NCBI GenBank assembly: GCA_910579465.1
Contig: CAJTUB010000009.1
Location: 1 to 64,000 of the forward strand
DNA length: 64,000 nucleotides
From: an uncultured Lachnospiraceae bacterium
GTDB lineage: Bacteria > Bacillota > Clostridia > Lachnospirales > Lachnospiraceae
Reading direction: 5' to 3'
A program made the position numbers and the translations under genes. Below the pieces are notes generated by a model that worked only from the letters and a program-made list of their open reading frames with translations, searched no databases and was not told the DNA's origin. Of the stretch, positions 44,439 through 53,205 are shown piece by piece; position 1 is the stretch's first letter, and each line of letters begins with the position of its first letter.

Positions 44439-45407
44439 ATGGTGCAGACAGAGAGCTTAGCAGAAAAGTATAAACCGTATTTTAAGATTGGAACCGAAAT
44501 CGGATGGCGTCTCCCGGATACGCATGCCGAGCTGTTAAAGAAGCACTTTAACAGCATTACCTGCGGAAATGAGATGAAGTATGCCAGCCTTTGCAGGAAG
44601 CCGGGAGAGTATACGTTTGACCGTGCGGATAAGATTGTTTCCTTTGCAAAAGAGAATGGCATGGTAATGCACGGGCATACCTTTGTATGGCACAACCAGA
44701 CTCCGGATTTCATTTTTGAGAATACTGATGCGGAGGGGCTGCTTGCCACGCTGCGGGCGCATGTAGAGAAGGTAAAGGAGCACTTCGGCGAGCTTGCGAC
44801 CTTTGACGCGGTGAATGAGGCGATTGAGGATAAAAGCGATACCTATCTGCGCGACACCAAATGGAAGGCTATCCTGGGAGACGATTATATTCCGAAGGTA
44901 TTCCGTGTGATTAAGGAGGTGCTTCCGAATACAGCGCTGTATTACAATGATTACAATGAGTGTGTGCCGGAGAAGCGCGAAAAGATTGTGCGTCTGTTAA
45001 AGGAGATGTTAGCCGAGGGCGCTCCGATTTCCGGTATGGGAATGCAGTTTCACGTTTCGATTTACCGGCCGGAGATTGACGAGATAAAGCGTTCGATTGA
45101 AGCGTATGCTTCGACGGGGCTGATGCTTCGTATTTCCGAGATGGATGTGTCGCTTTATAAGGATAAGGAGCCGCAGTTCTCGCCGCTTGACCCGGAGCTG
45201 TTAAAGAAGCAGGCGGACTACTATGAGCAGTGCTTTAAGGTATTCCGTGAGTATCACAAGCATATCGATGCAGTGACGTTCTGGGGAGCTGCGGATGATG
45301 TTACCTGGTTAAATAACTTCCCGGTGTTCGGAAGAAAGAACTGGCCGCTTTTGTTTGATGATAACCATGAGCCGAAGGAAGCATTTTACCGGATTATGAA
45401 TTTCTAA
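44439..45407 (+). CDS. GH10 endo-1,4-beta-xylanase, cytoplasmic
   Basis: This 322-residue single-domain GH10 enzyme lacks a signal peptide, so it acts on imported xylooligosaccharides. Catalytic residues are Glu127 (DAVNEA) and Glu234 (RISEMDV). The subsite motifs GNEMKY, GHTFVWHNQTP and FWGAADDVTWL are intact, in contrast to the lipoprotein paralogue just upstream. A GTGAAATAAG sequence precedes the ATG. It lies between the GH10-like lipoprotein and the GH3 gene. Confidence 0.95.
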   Translation: MVQTESLAEKYKPYFKIGTEIGWRLPDTHAELLKKHFNSITCGNEMKYASLCRKPGEYTFDRADKIVSFAKENGMVMHGHTFVWHNQTPDFIFENTDAEGLLATLRAHVEKVKEHFGELATFDAVNEAIEDKSDTYLRDTKWKAILGDDYIPKVFRVIKEVLPNTALYYNDYNECVPEKREKIVRLLKEMLAEGAPISGMGMQFHVSIYRPEIDEIKRSIEAYASTGLMLRISEMDVSLYKDKEPQFSPLDPELLKKQADYYEQCFKVFREYHKHIDAVTFWGAADDVTWLNNFPVFGRKNWPLLFDDNHEPKEAFYRIMNF

Positions 45408-45423
45408 AAGAAAGGGGTTTCCT

Positions 45424-47574
45424 GTGAAAACATATCAGAATGAAGAGCTCTCATTTAAGGAGAGGGCAAAGGCACTGGTTGCCGAAATGACATTGGAGGA
45501 AAAGGTGTTTCAGACCCTGCATGGCGCCGCAGCAATCGAGCGTCTCGGGATTAAAGCATATAACTGGTGGAATGAGGCGCTGCATGGCGTGGCAAGAGCC
45601 GGTGTTGCGACGGTGTTTCCGCAGGCAATCGGTCTTGCAGCTGCATTTGATGAGGAGATGATGGAGGAGGTTGGTGACCATGTCTCGACCGAGGGCCGTG
45701 CCAAGTTCAATATGCAGCAGAAGTACGGGGACACCGATATTTACAAGGGCCTGACGTTCTGGGCGCCGAACGTGAATATTTTCCGTGACCCGCGCTGGGG
45801 CAGGGGCCATGAGACCTATGGCGAGGACCCGTATCTGACGTCGCGTCTCGGTGTTCGTTTTATCGAAGGGATGCAGGGAAAGGATGAAAAGTATTTAAAG
45901 GTGGCTGCCTGTGCAAAGCATTTTGCGGTGCATTCCGGTCCGGAGGATATCCGGCACAGCTTTAACGCCGAGGTTTCAAAGCAGGATTTATATGAGACGT
46001 ATCTGCCTGCCTTTAAGGCATGCGTGCAGGAGGCAAAGGTAGAAGCTGTGATGGGCGCATATAACCGTACCAACGGGGAAGCGTGCTGCGGCAGCAAGAC
46101 ATTACTGCAGGATATTCTCCGGGACGAGTGGGGCTTTGACGGACATGTGACGAGCGACTGCTGGGCAATCAAGGATTTCCATGAGGGACATGCGTTGACA
46201 AGTACGCCGCTTGAGTCGGTAGCACTTGCCATGAACAGCGGATGTGATTTGAACTGCGGTCACATTTATACCTATCTGCTGGAGGCAGTAAAGGAAGGTC
46301 TCGTAAGCGAGGAGACACTGACGCGTGCAGTAGAGCGTCTGTATGTGACAAAGATGCGGCTCGGTATTTTTGATGCGCCGGAAAAGGTACCGTACAATAC
46401 GATTGACTATTCTGCGGTAGACAGTAAGGAGCAGAAGGCGTTCAATCTTTCCGTGGCAAAGAAGACGCTGTGTCTGCTTAAAAATGAGAACCAGACGCTG
46501 CCGCTTGATAAAAAGAAGTTAAAGACAGTCGGTGTTATCGGGCCAAATGCAAATAACCGCAAGGCGTTAATCGGCAATTACGAGGGAACTGCGTCTGAGT
46601 ATGTCACTGTTCTGGAGGGAATCCAGGAGTACCTTGGCGACGAGGTTACCGTGCGTTATTCCGAGGGATGCCATCTCTTCCGGAAGAAGCTGCAGGGACT
46701 CGGAATTGAGAATGACCGTATTGCAGAGGTACGCGCGGTGTGCGACGAGTCAGATGTCGTGATTGCAGTCATGGGTCTGGACGCAGGTCTGGAGGGCGAG
46801 GAAGGCGACCAGGGTAATGAGTTTGCCAGCGGCGACAAGCCGAATCTGGAGCTTCCGGGTCTGCAGAATGAGGTGCTGCAGGAGATTTACGCAAGCGGGA
46901 AGCCGGTTGTGCTCGTGCTTCTCTCCGGCAGTGCGCTGGCGTTCCCTTGGGCAGAGGAGCATATTCCTGCGATTGTGCAGGGCTGGTATCCGGGCGCGCA
47001 GGGCGGCCGTGCCGTGGCGCAGATGCTGTTCGGCGAGTTTTCTCCGGAAGGAAAGCTTCCGGTTACGTTCTACCGTACCTCTGAGGAGCTTCCGGTATTT
47101 ACGGACTACAGCATGAAGGGAAGGACCTACCGTTACATGGAGAAGGAGCCTTTGTATCCGTTCGGCTACGGACTCAGCTATACGGACTTTTCCGTATCTG
47201 CAGAGCTTTCTGCGAAAGAGATTGCAAAGGACGGCAGCATTATGGTGAAGGCAGAGGTAACGAATCATGGCAGCTATGACGGTGCGGAAACCGTACAGGT
47301 TTATGTAAAAGCAAAGGGAGTTCCGGGGGCGCCGAATTACCAGCTGAAAGGCTTAAAGAAGGTAAAGCTGGCTGCCGGGAAGAGTGCGACCGTGGAAATC
47401 GTACTGAAGGATACAGCATTTGCACTTTATGACGAAGAGGCAAAGCTTATGTTAAACGCAGGAGAGTATGAGGTGTTTGTAGGCGCCTCCCAGCCGGACG
47501 GCAGAAGTGCCGCGCTGACCGGGAAGAAGCCGCAGAGCTTCCTTGTGACCTGCGGAAAGACAGAGCAGCTTTAA
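45424..47574 (+). CDS. GH3 beta-xylosidase/beta-glucosidase, cytoplasmic
   Basis: This 716-residue protein has the GH3 (alpha/beta)8 barrel (about 1-300) with nucleophile Asp245 (VTSDCWAI), the alpha/beta sandwich (about 330-560; GLDAGLEGEEGDQGNE carries the likely acid/base region) and a C-terminal fibronectin-III-like domain (about 600-715; PFGYGLSYT before it). NWWNEALHGVAR and KHFAVHSGPE resemble xylan 1,4-beta-xylosidases. The start is a GTG 16 bases after the GH10 stop. There is no signal peptide. It is the last gene before the structured repeat, copy B. Confidence 0.92.
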   Translation: MKTYQNEELSFKERAKALVAEMTLEEKVFQTLHGAAAIERLGIKAYNWWNEALHGVARAGVATVFPQAIGLAAAFDEEMMEEVGDHVSTEGRAKFNMQQKYGDTDIYKGLTFWAPNVNIFRDPRWGRGHETYGEDPYLTSRLGVRFIEGMQGKDEKYLKVAACAKHFAVHSGPEDIRHSFNAEVSKQDLYETYLPAFKACVQEAKVEAVMGAYNRTNGEACCGSKTLLQDILRDEWGFDGHVTSDCWAIKDFHEGHALTSTPLESVALAMNSGCDLNCGHIYTYLLEAVKEGLVSEETLTRAVERLYVTKMRLGIFDAPEKVPYNTIDYSAVDSKEQKAFNLSVAKKTLCLLKNENQTLPLDKKKLKTVGVIGPNANNRKALIGNYEGTASEYVTVLEGIQEYLGDEVTVRYSEGCHLFRKKLQGLGIENDRIAEVRAVCDESDVVIAVMGLDAGLEGEEGDQGNEFASGDKPNLELPGLQNEVLQEIYASGKPVVLVLLSGSALAFPWAEEHIPAIVQGWYPGAQGGRAVAQMLFGEFSPEGKLPVTFYRTSEELPVFTDYSMKGRTYRYMEKEPLYPFGYGLSYTDFSVSAELSAKEIAKDGSIMVKAEVTNHGSYDGAETVQVYVKAKGVPGAPNYQLKGLKKVKLAAGKSATVEIVLKDTAFALYDEEAKLMLNAGEYEVFVGASQPDGRSAALTGKKPQSFLVTCGKTEQL

Positions 47575-47591
47575 GTGCAGACATTTCTTTG

Positions 47592-47779
47592 CTGTAAAAG
47601 GGGAGAAGTACTGCCTTATTTTGCAGGCGCAACGCTCCGCCGGACTTCCTCCTAAGAGCTGTTAAGCCGCTCGGTGGCGTCCTCGCGCCTAACCAGTTCT
47701 AAGAGGTGATTCCGGTTGCGCTAAAGACGCGGTCCTTCGGACAAATGCAAAAATAAGGCAGTACTTCTCCCTTTTACAG
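47592..47779 (+). repeat. Structured repeat element, copy B
   Basis: Arms 47592-47624 and 47746-47779 are complementary over about 33 bp with two small bulges. The core (about 47626-47745) matches copy A at 25512-25628: GCGCAACGCTCCGCCGGACTTCCTC, GCCGCTCGGT-GCGTCCTCGCGCCTAA, and the GTCCTTCGGAC hairpin before ACAAATGCAAAA are shared. Most arm sequence differs from copy A but remains self-complementary. It lies after the GH3 gene, facing the convergent mecA gene. Confidence 0.9.
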
Positions 47780-47816
47780 TTAGTCACGTTTTTCTATCGC
47801 TTGTAAGAAGAATAAG

Positions 47817-47853
47817 AAGAGCAGGTTGCCATTTGGAATGACAGCCTGCTCTT
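47817..47853 (-). terminator. Terminator between GH3 and mecA
   Basis: A perfect 9-bp stem (AAGAGCAGG / CCTGCTCTT) with T-rich sequence on either side (CTTATTCTT on the minus strand, AAATTTTG on the plus strand). It can serve mecA and possibly both strands. Confidence 0.7.
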
Positions 47854-47889
47854 AAATTTTGATTTAATAAATCAAGAACTATGATAATC

Positions 47890-48633
47890 TTAATTTAATT
47901 TTGCCAGTGTTTCTAAAATATGTTCCTCGTTAATGTAGTTGAAATGTTCGTGATAGTAGAGCAGTGAGGCATTCGTTGCCGGTACGGAGCGCCCGTACTC
48001 AGAAGCGATGTTGCACAGCTTATTAAACTCCTCTGCCGTGTGCTCCAGCATGTTCAGAAGCAGGTAGTAGCTTCCGCCTGCCGTGTCCTTGTAAAGTCTG
48101 ACATTGCCGTGGTAGTGAGGAAGAATGACTGCGGCAAAGCGGCTGACGGTCTGCAGGGAATCAAACTGATACATCTTTACAAGAGAAGTGAGAGCGTCCG
48201 GTCCGACGTTGTCTGTTTCCTCTGTTTTTGCAGAAGACTCGTTTGCCTTTTTGTTTAACAGCTCTTTGAACTGTGAAAGGTAATTCAGTATTTCGTCTGC
48301 CAGCGCCGGAATTGCCGCCTTTTCAGACGGGGCATTCTTTTCCGCAAACGGGGTGAAGTTAGAAAATCTGGAATCCAGCTCGTCAGAATCTTCTACCTTG
48401 GTAACCACAAGAACAAGGCAGTCAGCATCTACTGGAATCGCTTCAATCATAAGAGGTAAATCCTCGGTATCAAAACCACATTCATAGGATGCCATCTGCA
48501 TTAAATCACGAAATAACTCTTTTGCCTTTTCGCCGCCGTAAAACAATTCGCTCAGTTGTAATTGACGTTCCTGCAAATCCTGCTTATTCAGTGTACAGCG
48601 AATCTGTGTATCACTTAAACGTTCGATTGTCAT
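47890..48633 (-). CDS. mecA: Adaptor protein MecA
   Basis: This 247-residue protein has the two MecA parts: an N-terminal substrate-recognition domain (about 1-80; MTIERLSDTQIRCTL, LSELFYGGEKAKELFRDLM) and a C-terminal ClpC-binding domain (about 145-247; FDSLQTVSRFA, YYLLLN, EFGRS-like SEYGRS, EEHILETL), joined by an acidic linker. It targets proteins to the ClpCP protease. GGGGGTG precedes the ATG, and a consensus-like promoter lies 30-60 bases upstream. Confidence 0.9.
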   Translation of the reverse strand: MTIERLSDTQIRCTLNKQDLQERQLQLSELFYGGEKAKELFRDLMQMASYECGFDTEDLPLMIEAIPVDADCLVLVVTKVEDSDELDSRFSNFTPFAEKNAPSEKAAIPALADEILNYLSQFKELLNKKANESSAKTEETDNVGPDALTSLVKMYQFDSLQTVSRFAAVILPHYHGNVRLYKDTAGGSYYLLLNMLEHTAEEFNKLCNIASEYGRSVPATNASLLYYHEHFNYINEEHILETLAKLN

Positions 48634-48665
48634 AGAGTATGCACCCCCTTTTTCATGTTATACAA

Positions 48666-48694
48666 AGTATATAGGAAATCTGCACGAAAGTCAA
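48666..48694 (-). promoter_or_regulatory. Promoter of mecA
   Basis: On the minus strand, TTGACT (48694-48689), 17-base spacer, TATACT (48671-48666). Confidence 0.7.
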
Positions 48695-48937
48695 TAACAT
48701 AAATTGTGAAGTTTGTATAAAGGAGGGAACGGGAATCCGGACGTTTGGCGTTGTAGATACCGCACAAATTTCCTCCGGAAGTTTGTGAAATATGCAGAGA
48801 GGAAAAAGCTTGCAGGGGAAGGGGGTACGGAGTATAATAAAGACAGGTGGGAAATCACCGGCAATCCGGAAGACCGGGCACAAAAAACAACAGACAAAAG
48901 GACAAATCAGTCCGCACGGGCGGGCAGAAAGGAGAAG

Positions 48938-50251
48938 ATGGAAGACAGGTTATTGTTCGGGAAATACCGTATTGTGCGGCTGCTTGCAAACGGCAGCGGC
49001 GGCGAGGTGTTTCTTGCGGAACACAAGGTATTGAAAGAGCGGCGCGTGATTAAACGTCTCTGCAAAAAAAGACCGTTTTACCACGAACGGCTGGAAGAAG
49101 CACACATTCTAAAGCAGCTGCATCATGCAGCAATCCCCTGCATTTACGATATCGAGGAAGACGATACGGCTTCCTATATTATTGAGGAAGATATGGGCGG
49201 GGAGCCTTTAAACGAAGTTCTTATCAGGCAGAAATGCCTTCCGGTTTCTTTTATTTCGTATTATTCCCTTCAGCTTTGTGAAATCATGGAATATCTGCAT
49301 CAGAAAGGTATCCTTTATCTGGACGTAAAACCAGAAAATATCGTAGTAAACGATGACAGGATTTCTTTAATTGACTTTGGCGGCGCCGTAAGCAAGGAAG
49401 GCCGGCACAGGGTTGTATTCGGCACGGACGGGTTTGCGGCTCCGGAGCAATACCGCGGGGAAGCGGGAGAGTATTCGGACGTATATGGAATCGGGTGTGT
49501 CATAGGGGTTATGCTGGGAGAGGGAAATAAAAAGGGAAAGGAGTTAGAGAAAATCTACCGGCGCTGTGTGCAGCCGCATCCGGCGAGGCGTTACCGGAAT
49601 GTCGGAGAGCTGAAAGAGGATTTGCAGAAGCTTTGCTCCGGGGTGCAGAAAAACGGGAAGGACAGGGAGGAAAACCGCGAGGGAAGAGGCAGGGCCCGCC
49701 TTATCGGCGTGATTGGCGCCCATGAGGGGGCGGACACTGCTGCCGTTTGTACGCTGCTTGCCGGGTATTTTAGTGAGCGGGAACGTGGGAAAACGGTCTG
49801 TATCGATTTATCGGGGCAGCTTGTCTTTGAGAAGCTTTTCCGGAGTCTGTCCGGCAGGGAAAAGACCGTACCGGAGGAGTTTACGCTGCGCGGGGTCCGT
49901 TATATCACAGGAAGTACACCTTCCGTACTTGGAGACTGTGCAGCGAGGGATTTTTCGGTGCAGGTAATTAACTTCGGCGTATCCTTTGAACGCTTCCGGG
50001 ACGAGTTCTTCCGCTGCGGCAGCCGTTTTGTTCTCGGGGACCTGTATCCGTGGCGGCTGTGCGACTGGGAGGCGCTTGCCGGGCGTCTGCCGGAGCGCCT
50101 GCTCCGGCATGGGATTACGGCGCTTGTGACAGGAGGAGAGGCAGGGGAGCTTCCTCTGCGGCTTCACAGGGTAAGGGTTCTTCCGCCGTTTCGTGACGTA
50201 TTGTACCCGGACCGTAAAACAGGGCGTTTCCTGAAAAAGCTGTTCCGGTAA
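48938..50251 (+). CDS. Serine/threonine protein kinase fused to a degenerate MinD/ParA-like domain
   Basis: This 437-residue protein has an N-terminal kinase domain (about 8-225): Lys39 (RVIKR), catalytic Asp129 in YLDVKPEN (HRD replaced by YLD), DFG in LIDFGGA, and FAAPEQYRG. Residues about 255-437 look like a SIMIBI (MinD/CpaE-like) fold: the P-loop position reads GAHEGADTAAV without the lysine, followed by VCIDLSG and a VINFG strand. That half is probably a non-hydrolysing regulatory domain. No membrane segment is present. The start is the ATG at 48938 after AAGGAGAAG; longer in-frame starts back to 48713 lack support. Confidence 0.8.
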   Translation: MEDRLLFGKYRIVRLLANGSGGEVFLAEHKVLKERRVIKRLCKKRPFYHERLEEAHILKQLHHAAIPCIYDIEEDDTASYIIEEDMGGEPLNEVLIRQKCLPVSFISYYSLQLCEIMEYLHQKGILYLDVKPENIVVNDDRISLIDFGGAVSKEGRHRVVFGTDGFAAPEQYRGEAGEYSDVYGIGCVIGVMLGEGNKKGKELEKIYRRCVQPHPARRYRNVGELKEDLQKLCSGVQKNGKDREENREGRGRARLIGVIGAHEGADTAAVCTLLAGYFSERERGKTVCIDLSGQLVFEKLFRSLSGREKTVPEEFTLRGVRYITGSTPSVLGDCAARDFSVQVINFGVSFERFRDEFFRCGSRFVLGDLYPWRLCDWEALAGRLPERLLRHGITALVTGGEAGELPLRLHRVRVLPPFRDVLYPDRKTGRFLKKLFR

Positions 50252-50655
50252 CCGTGCCCCGGACCCTTGCCCGGACAGACGGATTGCAATTTGCTGCCCG
50301 GCGGTGTATGCCGCCAGACCGGAGGCGTGTTTTGCATATCACGTTCTGCCTCCCTTATACCTGGAAGATGTCGCAGGCGGCCGTGCACAGCGCGGAAGTC
50401 CGCAGGCGGACTCTTTGTTCCCGGCAGCAGGAGTTACTTCCTGTGCCGGAATGCACAGGGCAGCACCCTTTGGATTTGCCGCCGCAGAAACGGAAGCGGC
50501 GTTCCTGTTCTCTCAAAACAAGGAAAAGACACGAAAAAGATGTCTGCGGCGGCCCCGTTCAAGGCGGTTAAAAATGCGGAGGCTCAAGGAAAATTGGGGT
50601 TGATTATTTCCGGTATCTTGTATATACTAAAAACAGAATCTACGGAAAAGAGGAA
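50252..50655 (+). other. GC-rich gene-free stretch
   Basis: Several overlapping short frames exist but none has a ribosome-binding site or a recognisable product. It has scattered short hairpins (e.g. GGCGG/CCGCC near 50300 and GCCGCCGC/AGCGGCG near 50480). The end carries the promoter of the GH18 gene. Confidence 0.5.
50600..50628 (+). promoter_or_regulatory. Promoter of the GH18-cwlD unit
   Basis: TTGATT (50600-50605), 17-base spacer, TATACT (50623-50628). Confidence 0.7.
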
Positions 50656-52368
50656 ATGTTTGTGAAGAAGACGGGAATTACGGTGATTGGTGCATTTGTG
50701 GCGTTGCTCCTGATTGCGGTGCTGCTTGGTGCGGCACTGGTGAAAAAATATACGCCGGGAAAGGAGCGTGTGACCCCTGCGGAGGTTTATCCGGTAGCGG
50801 AGGGTGAGGCGCACGTGATGTTCTGGCAGGAGGAGTATGAAGGGAAGGCGCTGCTCTCCGGAGGCGGGGTTTACCTTGATCTTGCGACCGTGCTTTCGCG
50901 TATCAATAAAGAGTTTTATTATGATGAAAATGAGGCGGTGCTTTCTTTTACGACACCGACTGAGATTATCCGCGCCCCGTTAGGGGAGGATGCGTACTAC
51001 AGCAATAAGAGCAAACATGCGCTGGCTTCGCCTGCGGTGATTTTAAAGGCGGGTACACCGTATCTGTCGATGGAGTTTGCGGCACTTTTTTCGGATATGA
51101 CCTATACATTTCTGGAGAAACCGGCGCGGGTGCTTATCCGTACCGGCGCAAAGGACATGCTTGCGCTCGATGTAAAAAAAGAGACCGTGCTACGGGAGGC
51201 GGCGGATATCAAGAGCCGCGTTTTATGCGACCTGCCCGAGAAAAAAAGACTCTGGTATGTAGAGGCCGGGAAGGAAGAAGGAAAGAACTTTGTAAAGGTG
51301 ATGACAGAGGACGGGATTTACGGGTTTGTGAGGAAGAAGGAGTTAAGCGAAACTTATTATGCTCCATATGCTTCTGATTACCGGGAGCCGGAGTATACGC
51401 ACATTCTGGCGGAAGAAAAAGTGGTGCTGGGATGGCATCAGGTGACGAATGCACAGGCGAATGCGGGGCTTTCGGGGCTGACGGAGGGAAACGAAGCCAT
51501 GACGGTAGTTTCTCCGACCTGGTTCCGCATTACGGATAACGAAGGAAATATTTCTTCCCTTGCGGACGAGGGCTATGTAAAAAAAGCGAAAGAGAACGGA
51601 CTAAAAGTCTGGGCTCTGGTAGATAATTTTGATAAAGCGGTAGATTCGTTTTCCGTGCTTTCTTCTACAAAGGCAAGAGAGACGTTAATCAATGCGTTGA
51701 TTGCCGAGGCGCTCCGGTATGACCTGGACGGGCTGAATGTAGACTTTGAAATGCTTTCCCTTGCCACAGGTCCTCACTTTATCCAGTTTTTGCGGGAGCT
51801 TTCGGTAGAATGCCGGCTCAACGGTATCGTGCTGTCGGTTGACGACTATGTGCCGTCTGCCAGTGCAGCGTATTATGACTGGAAGTCGCAGGGGAAGGTG
51901 GCGGATTATGTGGTAATTATGGCATATGACGAGCACTATGCAGGTTCCGAAACGGCAGGTTCGGTCGCTTCATACGGATATCTGACTGCGGCGGTGGACA
52001 ATATACTGACGATGGTGCCGAAGGAGCAGGTCATTATGGCAGTGCCGTTTTATACGAGATTATGGATGGAGACAGAGGAAAACGGCGTAAAAAAGCTGAC
52101 CTCCGATGCACTTGCAATGCAGGCTGCGGAAGCGGAGCTTTCAAGAAACGGCGTTACGGCGGAGTGGGATGAAACCGTGCGCCAGTATTATGCAGAATAC
52201 GAGAAGGGACAGGCAACGTATAAAATCTGGCTGGAGGAGGCAGACTCCCTGCGGGAAAAGCTTTCTTATATCAAGGCTGCAGACCTTGCGGGAGCGGCCG
52301 CGTGGCGGCTCGGCTTTGAAAAGCCGGAGGTCTGGGCGTTGTTTGACTGGGAAGTTCTTGCGGAATAA
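50656..52368 (+). CDS. GH18 (YaaH/SleL-like) wall-associated protein
   Basis: This 570-residue protein has one N-terminal membrane anchor (about 7-30), a copper-amine-oxidase-N-like domain (about 65-165; GGGVYLDLATVL), an SH3-like segment (about 180-235) and a GH18 barrel (about 250-565) with the catalytic DGLNVDFE ending in Glu365. Related proteins cleave peptidoglycan or bind it, some in spore cortex; substrate here is not proven. The ATG at 50656 has GAGG only two bases upstream; a GTG at 50662 at the proper eight-base distance may be the true start, a difference of two residues. Confidence 0.85.
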   Translation: MFVKKTGITVIGAFVALLLIAVLLGAALVKKYTPGKERVTPAEVYPVAEGEAHVMFWQEEYEGKALLSGGGVYLDLATVLSRINKEFYYDENEAVLSFTTPTEIIRAPLGEDAYYSNKSKHALASPAVILKAGTPYLSMEFAALFSDMTYTFLEKPARVLIRTGAKDMLALDVKKETVLREAADIKSRVLCDLPEKKRLWYVEAGKEEGKNFVKVMTEDGIYGFVRKKELSETYYAPYASDYREPEYTHILAEEKVVLGWHQVTNAQANAGLSGLTEGNEAMTVVSPTWFRITDNEGNISSLADEGYVKKAKENGLKVWALVDNFDKAVDSFSVLSSTKARETLINALIAEALRYDLDGLNVDFEMLSLATGPHFIQFLRELSVECRLNGIVLSVDDYVPSASAAYYDWKSQGKVADYVVIMAYDEHYAGSETAGSVASYGYLTAAVDNILTMVPKEQVIMAVPFYTRLWMETEENGVKKLTSDALAMQAAEAELSRNGVTAEWDETVRQYYAEYEKGQATYKIWLEEADSLREKLSYIKAADLAGAAAWRLGFEKPEVWALFDWEVLAE

Positions 52369-52411
52369 AAGCGCGCATATATTTCTTTAAAGCAGAAGTA
52401 TAAGGTGCGGA

Positions 52412-53158
52412 ATGAAAAAGGAATGGAAAAACGGAAAAAAGCTGTTGCCGCAGTGGCGGAGGTATAAGCATATCCTGCTGTTGCTGCTGCTTTGTTCGGG
52501 ATTGCTGTTTGCAAAAAGCGGGGCAGGAGAACGGCTGGCAGCGGTATTTTTGGAAAAGGACGACAAAAAAGAGACCGTGGTAGTGATTGATGCGGGTCAT
52601 GGAGGCGTCGACCCCGGGAAGGTAGGGACGGCAGGGACGCTGGAAAAGGAGATAAATCTTGCAATTGCAGTTCGCCTGCAGGCATTGTTAGAGCAGAGCG
52701 ATATCCGTGTAGTAATGACGCGGACAGGAGATGCAGGGCTTTATCCGGAGAGCTCAAAGAATAAAAAGAGTGATGATATGAGGGAGCGTGTCCGTATCAT
52801 TACGGAGGCAGAGCCTTCCCTGGTGGTCAGCATCCACCAGAACAGCTATCCTTCGCCGGACTGCAAGGGCGCCCAGGTTTTTTACTATAAAAGTTCGGAA
52901 GAAAGCAAAAAGCTCGCGGAGATATTACAGAAGGCATTTCCGGAGGTGCTGCAGGACGGCAATACCAGACAGCCGAAGGCGAATACCGATTACTACATGC
53001 TGCGGAAAACTCCGGGGACGATTGTAATTGCAGAGTGCGGCTTCCTTTCCAGTCCTTCGGAGGAGGCATTGCTCATTACCGAGGAATATCAGAATAAAGT
53101 AGCAGAAGCACTGCACCTTGGCATTCTGCGGTATCTGTCCGGGAACGGGGGACAGTAG
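52412..53158 (+). CDS. cwlD: N-acetylmuramoyl-L-alanine amidase (CwlD-like)
   Basis: This 248-residue protein has an N-terminal membrane segment (about 20-36) and an Amidase_3 domain (about 52-245). The zinc ligands are in DAGHGG, the Glu of LEKEINLA and SIHQN; the catalytic Glu is in IAECGF. In spore formers CwlD removes the peptide from muramic acid on the way to cortex muramic lactam. It follows the GH18 gene by 43 bases and is probably co-transcribed with it. Only a weak AAGG precedes the ATG. Confidence 0.88.
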   Translation: MKKEWKNGKKLLPQWRRYKHILLLLLLCSGLLFAKSGAGERLAAVFLEKDDKKETVVVIDAGHGGVDPGKVGTAGTLEKEINLAIAVRLQALLEQSDIRVVMTRTGDAGLYPESSKNKKSDDMRERVRIITEAEPSLVVSIHQNSYPSPDCKGAQVFYYKSSEESKKLAEILQKAFPEVLQDGNTRQPKANTDYYMLRKTPGTIVIAECGFLSSPSEEALLITEEYQNKVAEALHLGILRYLSGNGGQ

Positions 53159-53205
53159 GCGGCAGGCAGAGTGCGAAGGCGGTGAAAGGAGGGTGAAAAA
53201 CCCAG

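Noticed and set aside
50254..50571. 105-codon plus-strand frame after the kinase gene
   Set aside because: Overlapping frames of similar length exist in this GC-rich stretch, no ribosome-binding site precedes it and the composition is arginine/cysteine-rich as in non-coding GC-rich DNA.
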